Source: an uncultured Oscillospiraceae bacterium (GTDB lineage: Bacteria > Bacillota > Clostridia > Oscillospirales > Oscillospiraceae). From it: a DNA stretch of 7,944 bases. Below are positions 1 through 5,959 of this stretch, in pieces. The DNA is taken from the NCBI GenBank assembly GCA_934643765.1, contig CAKUCT010000083.1, positions 1 through 7,944 of the forward strand. The letters are read 5' to 3'. Position 1 is the first letter of the stretch. Each line of letters starts with the position of its first letter. A program made the translations under genes and the position numbers. Below the pieces are notes generated by a model. It made no database searches. It had not been told where the DNA came from and saw only the letters and a program-made list of their open reading frames with translations.

Positions 1-15
1 GGAGAAGGAAAACGA

Positions 16-1602
16 ATGGTAAATAACAATGCTCCATTGTTGGAGATGCGAAATATCCAGAAGGACTTTTTCGGCAACCAGGTTCTGACGGACATTAACC
101 TCACGCTTCGCGAGGGCGAGGTGCTGGGTCTTGTCGGTGAAAACGGCGCCGGTAAAAGTACCCTGATGAAAATCCTGTTCGGCATGGACGTCATCCGGGA
201 AACCGGCGGCTACGGCGGCGACGTGCTGATTCACGGCGAGAAGGTTTCCTTCTCGACGCCTTTTGATGCGCTCAAAGCCGGCATCGGCATGGTGCATCAG
301 GAGTTTTCTCTGATTCCCGGCTTCACGGCGACAGAAAACATTCTGCTCAACCGTGAACCGAAGAAATCCAATGTGGTCTCCGAAATCTTCGGCGACCGCC
401 TCAATACGCTTGACTACAAGCAGATGAACGAACGCTCGGCAGAAGCCATCAAGAAGATGGGCGTTCATATCGACCAGCATATGGTCATCAGTGACATGCC
501 GGTCGGCCACAAGCAGTTCACGGAAATCGCGCGTGAACTCAGCAAGGACAACCTCAAGCTCCTCATTCTCGACGAGCCGACGGCTGTTCTGACAGAAAAG
601 GAAGCGGCGGCGCTGCTCGATTCCATCCGCTCCATGGCCGCGCGCGGCATTTCTGTCATCTTTATTACGCACCGTCTGCAGGAAATCCTGTCTGTGTGTG
701 ACAAGGTCGTCATCATGCGCGACGGCGTTGTCGTGAAGGATGTTCCGGCAAAGGAAATTGATATTCCCGAAATTACGCGCTGCATGGTTGGCCGCTCGGT
801 TGACCTCTCGTCTGAAAAGCGGGAGATTCAGGATCATTCGGGCGCGAAAAACATCATGTCCATCCGCAACCTCTGGGTGGATATGCCCGGCGAAACGGTC
901 CGGAATGTCTCTCTGGATATCAAAGAGGGCGAGATTCTTGGCATCGGCGGTCTTGCCGGTCAGGGAAAGCTCGGCATTCCGAACGGCGTGATGGGCCTGT
1001 ATGAAGCGGGCGGCACGGTCGAATTTGACGGCAAGCCGATTGCGCTCAACAGCCCGAGAAAGTGCCTCGATGCATCGCTGGCCTTCGTTTCAGAGGACCG
1101 GCGCGGCGTGGGCCTGCTGCTCGATGAGACGCTGGAGTGGAACGTGGCGTTCCCGGCGATGCAGATTCAGAACAAATTCCTCAAAAAAATCGGCCCAATT
1201 ACCTGGCGTAATGAAAAGGCCATCCATGATATAACCCAGAAATATATTGATGAGCTGATGATCAAATGCACCAGCTCCCAGCAGAAGGCAAGAGAGCTTT
1301 CCGGCGGCAACCAGCAGAAGATCTGCCTGGCGAAGGCGTTTGCGCTGGAGCCCAGATTCCTGTTCGTTTCCGAGCCGACGCGCGGCATCGACGTCGGCGC
1401 AAAAGCGCTGGTGCTCGACGCGCTCAAGCGCTTCAACCGCGAGTCCGGCGTTACCGTTGTGATGATCTCCTCCGAGCTGGAAGAACTGCGGCAGACCTGC
1501 GACAGGATTGCCATTGTTTCGGGCGGCAAGATTGCCGGCATCCTGCCGGCGACGGACTCTTCCGAAGCGTTTGGTATGCTGATGGTCAGCCAGGTGAAAT
1601 AA
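16..1602 (+). CDS. Sugar/nucleoside-type ABC importer ATPase with two fused nucleotide-binding domains
   Basis: Cytoplasmic ATPase that should drive uptake through the two permeases encoded next. At 528 residues it has the length and tandem-domain layout of the MglA/RbsA (CUT2) and related nucleoside importer ATPases. Domain 1 shows Walker A GENGAGKST (41-49), Q-loop Gln95, and Walker B LILDEPT with Asp186/Glu187; its signature is altered to MPVGHKQ (161-167). Domain 2 has a weak Walker A, GLAGQGKLG (312-320, Lys318 followed by Leu), a perfect signature LSGGNQQ (428-434), and VSEPTRGID, in which Ser452 replaces the usual Walker B Asp before Glu453. The ATG at 16 is chosen because AGAAGG lies 7 bases upstream and the family N-terminus starts there. 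The stop is 10 bases before the next gene. The substrate is not readable: sugar is the usual annotation for this family, and a nucleoside or another small polar solute is possible. Confidence 0.95.
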   Translation: MVNNNAPLLEMRNIQKDFFGNQVLTDINLTLREGEVLGLVGENGAGKSTLMKILFGMDVIRETGGYGGDVLIHGEKVSFSTPFDALKAGIGMVHQEFSLIPGFTATENILLNREPKKSNVVSEIFGDRLNTLDYKQMNERSAEAIKKMGVHIDQHMVISDMPVGHKQFTEIARELSKDNLKLLILDEPTAVLTEKEAAALLDSIRSMAARGISVIFITHRLQEILSVCDKVVIMRDGVVVKDVPAKEIDIPEITRCMVGRSVDLSSEKREIQDHSGAKNIMSIRNLWVDMPGETVRNVSLDIKEGEILGIGGLAGQGKLGIPNGVMGLYEAGGTVEFDGKPIALNSPRKCLDASLAFVSEDRRGVGLLLDETLEWNVAFPAMQIQNKFLKKIGPITWRNEKAIHDITQKYIDELMIKCTSSQQKARELSGGNQQKICLAKAFALEPRFLFVSEPTRGIDVGAKALVLDALKRFNRESGVTVVMISSELEELRQTCDRIAIVSGGKIAGILPATDSSEAFGMLMVSQVK

Positions 1603-1612
1603 GGAGGGCGTC

Positions 1613-2719
1613 ATGAAAAAAACACAACAAGACAATATCTGGGGCCCTGAAAAGTTTAACCGCGAAATGAAATCGCTCGGCGAGCTGACATCCTCGTTCG
1701 GTCTGCCGCGCATGATTATCACGGGCTTTCTGGTGCTGCTGTTCATCCTCGCGCCGGTCGCCGGTGTAGACTTTTTCACGCAGATCACAAACGTGATTAA
1801 CCGCTTCAGCTGGAACGCAGTCATGGTTCTGGCAATGGTCCCGATGATTCACTCCGGCTGCGGTCTGAACTTTGGCCTGCCGCTGGGTCTGGTGTCGGGC
1901 CTTCTCGGCGCGACGCTCTCGATTCAGTTCGGCTTTACGGGCACGATGAGCTTCGTGATGGCAATCGTCATCGCAACGCCGTTTGCCTTCCTGTTCGGCG
2001 GCGGCTACGGCTGGCTGCTCAACAAGATCAAGGGCGGCGAAATGATGATTGCGACCTACGTCGGCTTCTCGTCCATTTCGTTTATGTGCATGATGTGGCT
2101 TCTGCTGCCGTACACGAGCCCGACGATGGTCTGGGGCATGGCCGGCAAGGGCCTGCGTACGACAATCTCTCTGGAAGGATTCTACGACAAGGTCCTGGCG
2201 AACGTCCTGCAGATTGACCTCAACCGGTTCGGCGTGAACCTTGTCATCCCGGTGGGCAGCCTGCTGTTCTTTGCGCTGCTGGCGTTCGGCATGTGGGCAT
2301 TTCTGCACACCAAGACCGGCACGGCCATGACGGCTGTCGGCTCGAACCCGGTGTTCGCAAGAGCATCCGGCATTGACGTCGACCGGATCCGCCTTCTTTC
2401 TGTCGTCATGTCCACGTGGCTGGCGGCGGTCGGCATCCTGGTCTATGAGCAGGGCTTCGGCTTTATCCAGCTCTACACCGCGCCCAACAACATGACGCTC
2501 CCGGCCGTCGCAGCCATTCTGATTGGCGGCGCGTCGGTCAACAAAGCATCGATTCCCAATGTCATCATCGGCACTATCCTCTTCCAGGGCATTGTGACCA
2601 TGACGCCGACGGTTCTGAACTCTCTGATCCACATGGATATGAGTGAGGTTATCCGTATGATCGTTTCCAACGGCATGATCCTCTATGCACTGACCAGAAA
2701 GACGGAGGGATCAAAATGA
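1613..2719 (+). CDS. ABC importer permease, RbsC/MglC-like (first of two)
   Basis: Polytopic inner membrane protein of 368 residues forming part of the translocation pore. A hydrophilic N-terminus of about 32 residues precedes the first membrane segment (about 34-52), and several further hydrophobic stretches follow (roughly eight to ten by eye). The segment AVGSNPVFARASGID (241-255) matches the cytoplasmic coupling loop of RbsC/MglC permeases (AVGxNxxAAxxSGI), which contacts the ATPase. A later stretch with IGGASVNKA is the family's GGAS motif. The start has a strong ribosome site (AGGAGG at 1602-1607) beginning in the previous stop codon. The 3' end overlaps the next gene by four bases (ATGA at 2716-2719), so the two are probably translationally coupled. 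It is clearly paralogous to the second permease, which suggests a heterodimeric pore. The permease assignment is firm; the substrate is unknown. Confidence 0.93.
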   Translation: MKKTQQDNIWGPEKFNREMKSLGELTSSFGLPRMIITGFLVLLFILAPVAGVDFFTQITNVINRFSWNAVMVLAMVPMIHSGCGLNFGLPLGLVSGLLGATLSIQFGFTGTMSFVMAIVIATPFAFLFGGGYGWLLNKIKGGEMMIATYVGFSSISFMCMMWLLLPYTSPTMVWGMAGKGLRTTISLEGFYDKVLANVLQIDLNRFGVNLVIPVGSLLFFALLAFGMWAFLHTKTGTAMTAVGSNPVFARASGIDVDRIRLLSVVMSTWLAAVGILVYEQGFGFIQLYTAPNNMTLPAVAAILIGGASVNKASIPNVIIGTILFQGIVTMTPTVLNSLIHMDMSEVIRMIVSNGMILYALTRKTEGSK

Positions 2720-3843
2720 GCAAACAGAATAAAGCCAAGAAAAAGCATATGACATTTGGCCAGTTTGTGGCCAACAACTCCGTGCCGATCATGTTCATCA
2801 TCTTCTGCGCGGTCTGCATCCCGATTTCCGGTTTCTCGCCGAGCTATCTGCTCAATGAAATTGTAACGCGTATCGGGCGCAATACCTTCCTCATCCTCTG
2901 CCTGCTGATTCCGATCATGGCCGGTATGGGCCTGAACTTCGGTATGACGCTGGGCGCGATGGCAGGCGAAATTGCACTGATTTTTGTCTCCGACTGGCAG
3001 ATCTGGGGCATTCCCGGCGTTGTGCTGGCAATGATTCTTTCCATCCCCATTTCCGTTCTGCTCGGCGCGTTCTGCGGCAGCATGCTCAACCGCGCCAGAG
3101 GCCGCGAGATGATCACAAGCTATATCATCTCGTTTTTCATCAACGGCGTTTATCAGCTTGTCGTTCTGTACATGATGGGTTCGATCATTCCCATCCAGCA
3201 CAGCGAGATCAAGCTTCCCCGCGGCTACGGTATCCGCAACACGGTGAGCCTGCTCAACATGCGCCAGTGCATTGACAACCTGCTTGCCGTCAATGTCAAG
3301 GGCGTAAAAATTCCGGTTCTGACGTTTATCCTGATTGCGCTTTTGTGCCTGTTCATTGTCTGGTTCCGCAAGACCAAGCTTGGCCAGGATATGCGGGCCG
3401 TCGGCCAGGATATGGAGGTTGCGCGCGACGCCGGCATCAAGGTTGAGCGCACGAGAATCATCTCCATCATCATGTCCACGGTGTTCGCCGGCTTCGGCAT
3501 GATTCTGTACCTGCAGAACATGGGCAACCTTTCCACCTATAGCTCACACTCGCAGATCGGCATGTTCTGCATCGCGGCGCTGCTGGTTGGCGGCGCATCA
3601 GTCGACAGAGCGTCGATTGGCAACGTGTTCCTCGGCGTGACGCTGTTCCACCTGATGTTCATTGTGGCGCCGGAGGCCGGCGCAAAGATCACCGGCGACT
3701 CGATGATCGGCGAGTATTTCCGCGTGTTCATTTCCTACGGCGTTATTACGGTGGCGCTGATCATGTATGAAACCAAGAAGCGCAGGAACAAGAGCAGAGT
3801 CGGTCAGGAGCTCGCCGCGGCGCAGAAGGAGGAAGAAGCATGA
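2716..3843 (+). CDS. ABC importer permease, RbsC/MglC-like (second of two)
   Basis: Polytopic membrane protein of 375 residues and the probable partner of the permease before it. A lysine-rich N-terminus (KAKKK near residue 6) is followed by a first membrane segment at about 24-41 and repeated hydrophobic stretches. The coupling-loop motif AVGQDMEVARDAGIK (228-242) and a later VGGASVDRAS match the corresponding parts of the first permease, as does the shared GLNFG near the second or third segment. The C-terminus is a charged cytoplasmic tail rich in Lys, Arg, Glu and Ala. GGAGG at 2704-2708 lies ahead of the start, and the gene begins inside the stop of its neighbour (ATGA). Its own stop overlaps the following gene in the same way (3840-3843). 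Two different permeases with one double ATPase resemble nucleoside-type importers as much as classical ribose importers, so the substrate is left open. Confidence 0.93.
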   Translation: MSKQNKAKKKHMTFGQFVANNSVPIMFIIFCAVCIPISGFSPSYLLNEIVTRIGRNTFLILCLLIPIMAGMGLNFGMTLGAMAGEIALIFVSDWQIWGIPGVVLAMILSIPISVLLGAFCGSMLNRARGREMITSYIISFFINGVYQLVVLYMMGSIIPIQHSEIKLPRGYGIRNTVSLLNMRQCIDNLLAVNVKGVKIPVLTFILIALLCLFIVWFRKTKLGQDMRAVGQDMEVARDAGIKVERTRIISIIMSTVFAGFGMILYLQNMGNLSTYSSHSQIGMFCIAALLVGGASVDRASIGNVFLGVTLFHLMFIVAPEAGAKITGDSMIGEYFRVFISYGVITVALIMYETKKRRNKSRVGQELAAAQKEEEA

Positions 3844-4319
3844 AATCGAAACGGACACTGTTCTTCCGCATCGGCGCAGTTGTGATTCTGCTTGCCATTG
3901 CCGCTGTGATGATGGTCGTCGGCCGCGGTCACACGGTCTACTTTGACAACAAGACGCTCGAATATGATGGCCAGACGTATGAGACGCCCTATAAGGTGGT
4001 TGTATTTGTCGGCGGGGAGCAGGTCGCAAAGCTCTACAACAAAGAGCGCGGCATGGCCACCTGCATTGGCCAGAACTTTGAGATGACGCTGGAGATTACC
4101 CAGGAAAAGGGCGGCGACGAGGTCACCGAAACCTATCAGCTGACGCTGCCGTATAACATGGACGGTATTGTCATCAATCTTCCGGGTTATCTCGCGGGAC
4201 TCGGCGAAGACGCATATCTGACACAGTTTGTGCCGGTTGCGACGGAGGAATCCTCGTCTGAGGATGAGGAGCTCACCCCGGGCGACGAGTTTGGCATTGA
4301 TCTCGACGGCGATATCTGA
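3840..4319 (+). CDS. Small single-pass membrane protein with acidic tail, coupled to the ABC operon
   Basis: A 159-residue protein of unknown function. A basic N-terminus (MKSKR) leads into one hydrophobic segment (about 11-28), so the topology should be N-in with the rest outside the membrane. There is no lipobox cysteine. The exposed part begins GRGHTVYFDNKT and looks like a small beta-rich domain (about 30-130). It ends in a tail (136-159) with 11 acidic residues out of 24 and no basic ones, finishing DLDGDI. The start overlaps the permease stop (ATGA) with AAGGAGG 7 bases upstream, so expression is tied to the transporter. From memory it resembles a domain-of-unknown-function family found beside such ABC operons in Clostridia and spirochaetes (possibly DUF6672, not verified here). 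A role as an extracytoplasmic accessory or docking subunit is inference from gene order. Tandem stops TGA TAA close the operon. Confidence 0.85.
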   Translation: MKSKRTLFFRIGAVVILLAIAAVMMVVGRGHTVYFDNKTLEYDGQTYETPYKVVVFVGGEQVAKLYNKERGMATCIGQNFEMTLEITQEKGGDEVTETYQLTLPYNMDGIVINLPGYLAGLGEDAYLTQFVPVATEESSSEDEELTPGDEFGIDLDGDI

Positions 4320-4330
4320 TAACAAAAAAG

Positions 4331-4364
4331 CAGCCCGCCCAGGTAAACCTGGGCGGGACTTTTT
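4331..4364 (+). terminator. Intrinsic terminator of the ABC operon
   Basis: A perfect GC-rich stem, CCCGCCCAGG (4334-4343) pairing with CCTGGGCGGG (4348-4357), encloses the loop TAAA. It is followed after AC by five T residues (4360-4364). It begins 12 bases beyond the operon's stop codon. An A-run at 4324-4329 on the other side means it could also act weakly on leftward transcripts. Confidence 0.9.
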
Positions 4365-4376
4365 CGCGGTGCGCAA

Positions 4377-4404
4377 ATTTATGCGCGCAGCAAGGCGCAT
4401 AAAT
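4377..4404. repeat. Perfect 10-bp inverted repeat between the two terminators
   Basis: ATTTATGCGC (4377-4386) is an exact reverse complement of GCGCATAAAT (4395-4404), with the 8-base spacer GCAGCAAG. Neither side has a good T-run, so it is not a standard terminator. It may add structure at the 3' ends of both converging transcripts or be a protein-binding site. The symmetry is directly visible; the function is unknown. Confidence 0.6.
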
Positions 4405-4407
4405 CCT

Positions 4408-4438
4408 AAAAAACCGCACGCATAACGTGCGGTTTTTT
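4408..4438. terminator. Bidirectional intrinsic terminator, mainly for the protease gene
   Basis: The stem CCGCACG (4414-4420) pairs with CGTGCGG (4426-4432) around the loop CATAA. Six A residues (4408-4413) and six T residues (4433-4438) flank it, so each strand reads stem then T-run. On the minus strand the stem starts 11 bases beyond the protease stop codon, making it that gene's terminator. On the plus strand it is a backup to the terminator at 4331-4364. Confidence 0.88.
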
Positions 4439-4443
4439 GATCG

Positions 4444-5826
4444 TTATTTTCCGGTCGCCTGATCGATCAGTGTGACGGTGATGTCATAATAGGTGCCGCC
4501 GCGGTAGACGGTCAATGTGACCTCGTCGCCGGCGGAATACTGGTTTTTCACAGTATTGAGTTCGTCAATGGAGCAAATTTTTTCGCCGTTGATGGCGGTG
4601 ACGATATCGCCCTCGCGCAGGCCCTTGGCCTTGGCGTCGCTGCCGTCGTTGACGGAGGTGATATACACGCCGTCCGGCAGGCGGTAATAGGTGCGGTAAT
4701 ACGACGGGAGCGCTTCGCCCGAGATGCCGATGGCGGGGCGGCCCGCGACATAGCCGTTTTCAATCAGCTCGTCGATGATGGGCTTTGCAACCGAGATCGG
4801 AATGGCAAAGCCAAGACCCTCGACACTGGCCGCGGAGGCATAATACGAACTCATCTTGACAGTGTTGATGCCGATGACCTGACCATAGCAGTTGATCAGC
4901 GGGCCGCCGGAGTTGCCGTTGTTGAGCGCAGCGTTCGTCTGGATAAGCGTCATAGTGCGGTCATCTACCGTGAGGTCACGGTTGATGGCGGAGATGATGC
5001 CGTTTGTCATCGTGCCTCTGAGCTGTACGCCCAAGGGGTCTCCGATGGCGACCACGCTGTCGCCCACGCGCAGCTTCGACGAGTCGCCGAATTCCGCCGC
5101 AGCCAGACCCTTTGCGTCGATTTTCAGAACGGCAAGGTCGCTCATCTCATCGCTGCCGACCAGCGCGGCTGCATATTCCTGATTGTCGTTTGTCAGAACG
5201 GAAATGAGCAGCGCGCCGCTGATGACGTGGTGGTTTGTGATAATATAGCCGTCCTGGGACATAATGATGCCGGTGCCGCTGGCCGTACCGGTGGAGGTGA
5301 CGGAGGAGATGGACACCACGCTGTCAATAACGCTGCTGTAGATCTCCTGCAGGCTCATAGCGCCCTCTTCGTCCGAAAATGTGGTATCGGTGCCAGGGCG
5401 GGTTGAGACGATGTTCAGCTTTGCACCTGTGCCGACATATGCGCCGGCGGTGGGCTTCTGCTCGGCCTGCGCGGCCGTGGTGTCGGGCGTTTCCGGCTGC
5501 GCGGCGGGCTCCTGCGTCTGCGCAGGCTCAGCGGCCGAAGACGCTGTCTGGGTGCGGCTGGACATGGAGACGGTGATCCCGTCGTCCGTCTTCTCTACCC
5601 GGAATCCAACGTTCCGGATCAGATAAAACGCGCCGAAGCTCAAAGCCAGCACCAGCAGCACGGCAAAGAACCCTCCGACCCAGCTGCTGTTGCGCCTGCG
5701 TTGGTGGCGGCCCATGGGTGTCGGCTGTTCACGACTGGAGGGGTATACATTTGTCTGATCGCGCCAGCTGTTATCCTGATAACCGCTGCCGTTTTCGTAA
5801 AACCCGTGATTTTGCTCGTAACTCAT
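4444..5826 (-). CDS. htrA: HtrA/DegP-like membrane-anchored serine protease with one PDZ domain
   Basis: Extracytoplasmic quality-control protease that degrades misfolded secreted or membrane proteins. It has 460 residues in the usual order for Gram-positive HtrA: a cytoplasmic tail of about 48 residues rich in Gln, Asn, Ser and Tyr and ending in RRR, one membrane anchor (about 49-70), a Pro/Ala/Gln/Thr-rich linker (about 93-130), a trypsin-like domain, and a C-terminal PDZ domain (about 365-455). The catalytic triad is complete: His200 in NHHV, Asp230 in SDLAVLK, and Ser306 in GNSGGPL. The His-Asp and Asp-Ser spacings (30 and 76) are close to those of DegP. The start ATG has AAGAAGG 9 bases upstream. 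The gene follows the two-component pair on the same strand after 130 bases and ends at a bidirectional terminator. Regulation by that pair is likely but inferred. Confidence 0.95.
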   Translation of the reverse strand: MSYEQNHGFYENGSGYQDNSWRDQTNVYPSSREQPTPMGRHQRRRNSSWVGGFFAVLLVLALSFGAFYLIRNVGFRVEKTDDGITVSMSSRTQTASSAAEPAQTQEPAAQPETPDTTAAQAEQKPTAGAYVGTGAKLNIVSTRPGTDTTFSDEEGAMSLQEIYSSVIDSVVSISSVTSTGTASGTGIIMSQDGYIITNHHVISGALLISVLTNDNQEYAAALVGSDEMSDLAVLKIDAKGLAAAEFGDSSKLRVGDSVVAIGDPLGVQLRGTMTNGIISAINRDLTVDDRTMTLIQTNAALNNGNSGGPLINCYGQVIGINTVKMSSYYASAASVEGLGFAIPISVAKPIIDELIENGYVAGRPAIGISGEALPSYYRTYYRLPDGVYITSVNDGSDAKAKGLREGDIVTAINGEKICSIDELNTVKNQYSAGDEVTLTVYRGGTYYDITVTLIDQATGK

Positions 5827-5858
5827 ACGCTTACACCTTCTTCTGATGCGGATGTTCC

Positions 5859-5877
5859 GGATATCATCAGTATATCC
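5859..5877. promoter_or_regulatory. Dyad GGATAT-N7-ATATCC overlapping a possible -10 box of htrA
   Basis: GGATAT (5859-5864) and ATATCC (5872-5877) are exact inverted repeats. On the minus strand TATACT (5869-5874) lies within the element and is one base off the -10 consensus, 42 bases from the htrA start codon. No good -35 lies at the normal distance; the best is TCAACA at 5894-5899, with a 19-base spacer. This suits an activator-dependent promoter or an operator, but the assignment is tentative. Confidence 0.35.
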
Positions 5878-5903
5878 AGTTCTGGCTCAGGAATGTTGAA
5901 TAG

Positions 5904-5924
5904 TTTGTAAATACAAATCTTACA
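5904..5924. promoter_or_regulatory. Palindromic candidate regulator site upstream of htrA
   Basis: TTTGTA and TACAAA form an almost continuous palindrome with a 2-base centre (5904-5917). The wider TGTAA-N9-TTACA dyad occupies 5906-5924. The element sits in an AT-rich patch unlike the surrounding GC-rich sequence, about 30 bases upstream of the possible -10 box. That is a position from which a bound response regulator could activate transcription. The symmetry is seen; the binding protein is inferred. Confidence 0.35.
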
Positions 5925-5929
5925 CTTTT

Positions 5930-5959
5930 TGAACAGACATGCTTCTGCCTGGCTGTTCA
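5930..5959. repeat. 7-bp inverted repeat overlapping the histidine kinase stop codon
   Basis: TGAACAG (5930-5936) and CTGTTCA (5953-5959) are exact inverted repeats separated by 16 bases. In the minus-strand transcript the first arm starts with the kinase stop codon TGA. The hairpin is followed by AAAAAG rather than a U-run, so it is not a standard terminator and readthrough into htrA remains possible. It could be a processing or stability element. Confidence 0.3.

Noticed and set aside
1090..1824. Open frame of 244 codons on the minus strand across the ATPase/permease boundary
   Set aside because: It covers conserved ATPase motifs and the operon junction on the other strand and shows no recognisable protein features.
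1586..2632. Long open frame (348 codons) on the minus strand opposite the first permease
   Set aside because: The plus strand encodes an evident permease with family motifs. The antisense product is rich in His, Arg, Gln and Asp without recognisable motifs, as expected from GC-rich codon bias in the real gene.
4459..4470. Perfect 12-base palindrome CTGATCGATCAG
   Set aside because: It lies inside the htrA coding end and reads as ordinary codons; a palindrome of this length can arise by chance, and nothing nearby supports a site.
5436..5550. Low-complexity Ala/Gln/Pro/Glu/Thr stretch in the protease as a possible repeat or frameshift
   Set aside because: It is an uninterrupted in-frame linker between the membrane anchor and the protease domain, common in membrane-anchored HtrA proteins.
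5930..5959. Reading the 7-bp inverted repeat as a terminator of the regulator-kinase operon
   Set aside because: The loop is long (16 bases), the stem only moderately stable, and the transcript continues with A residues rather than a U-run.
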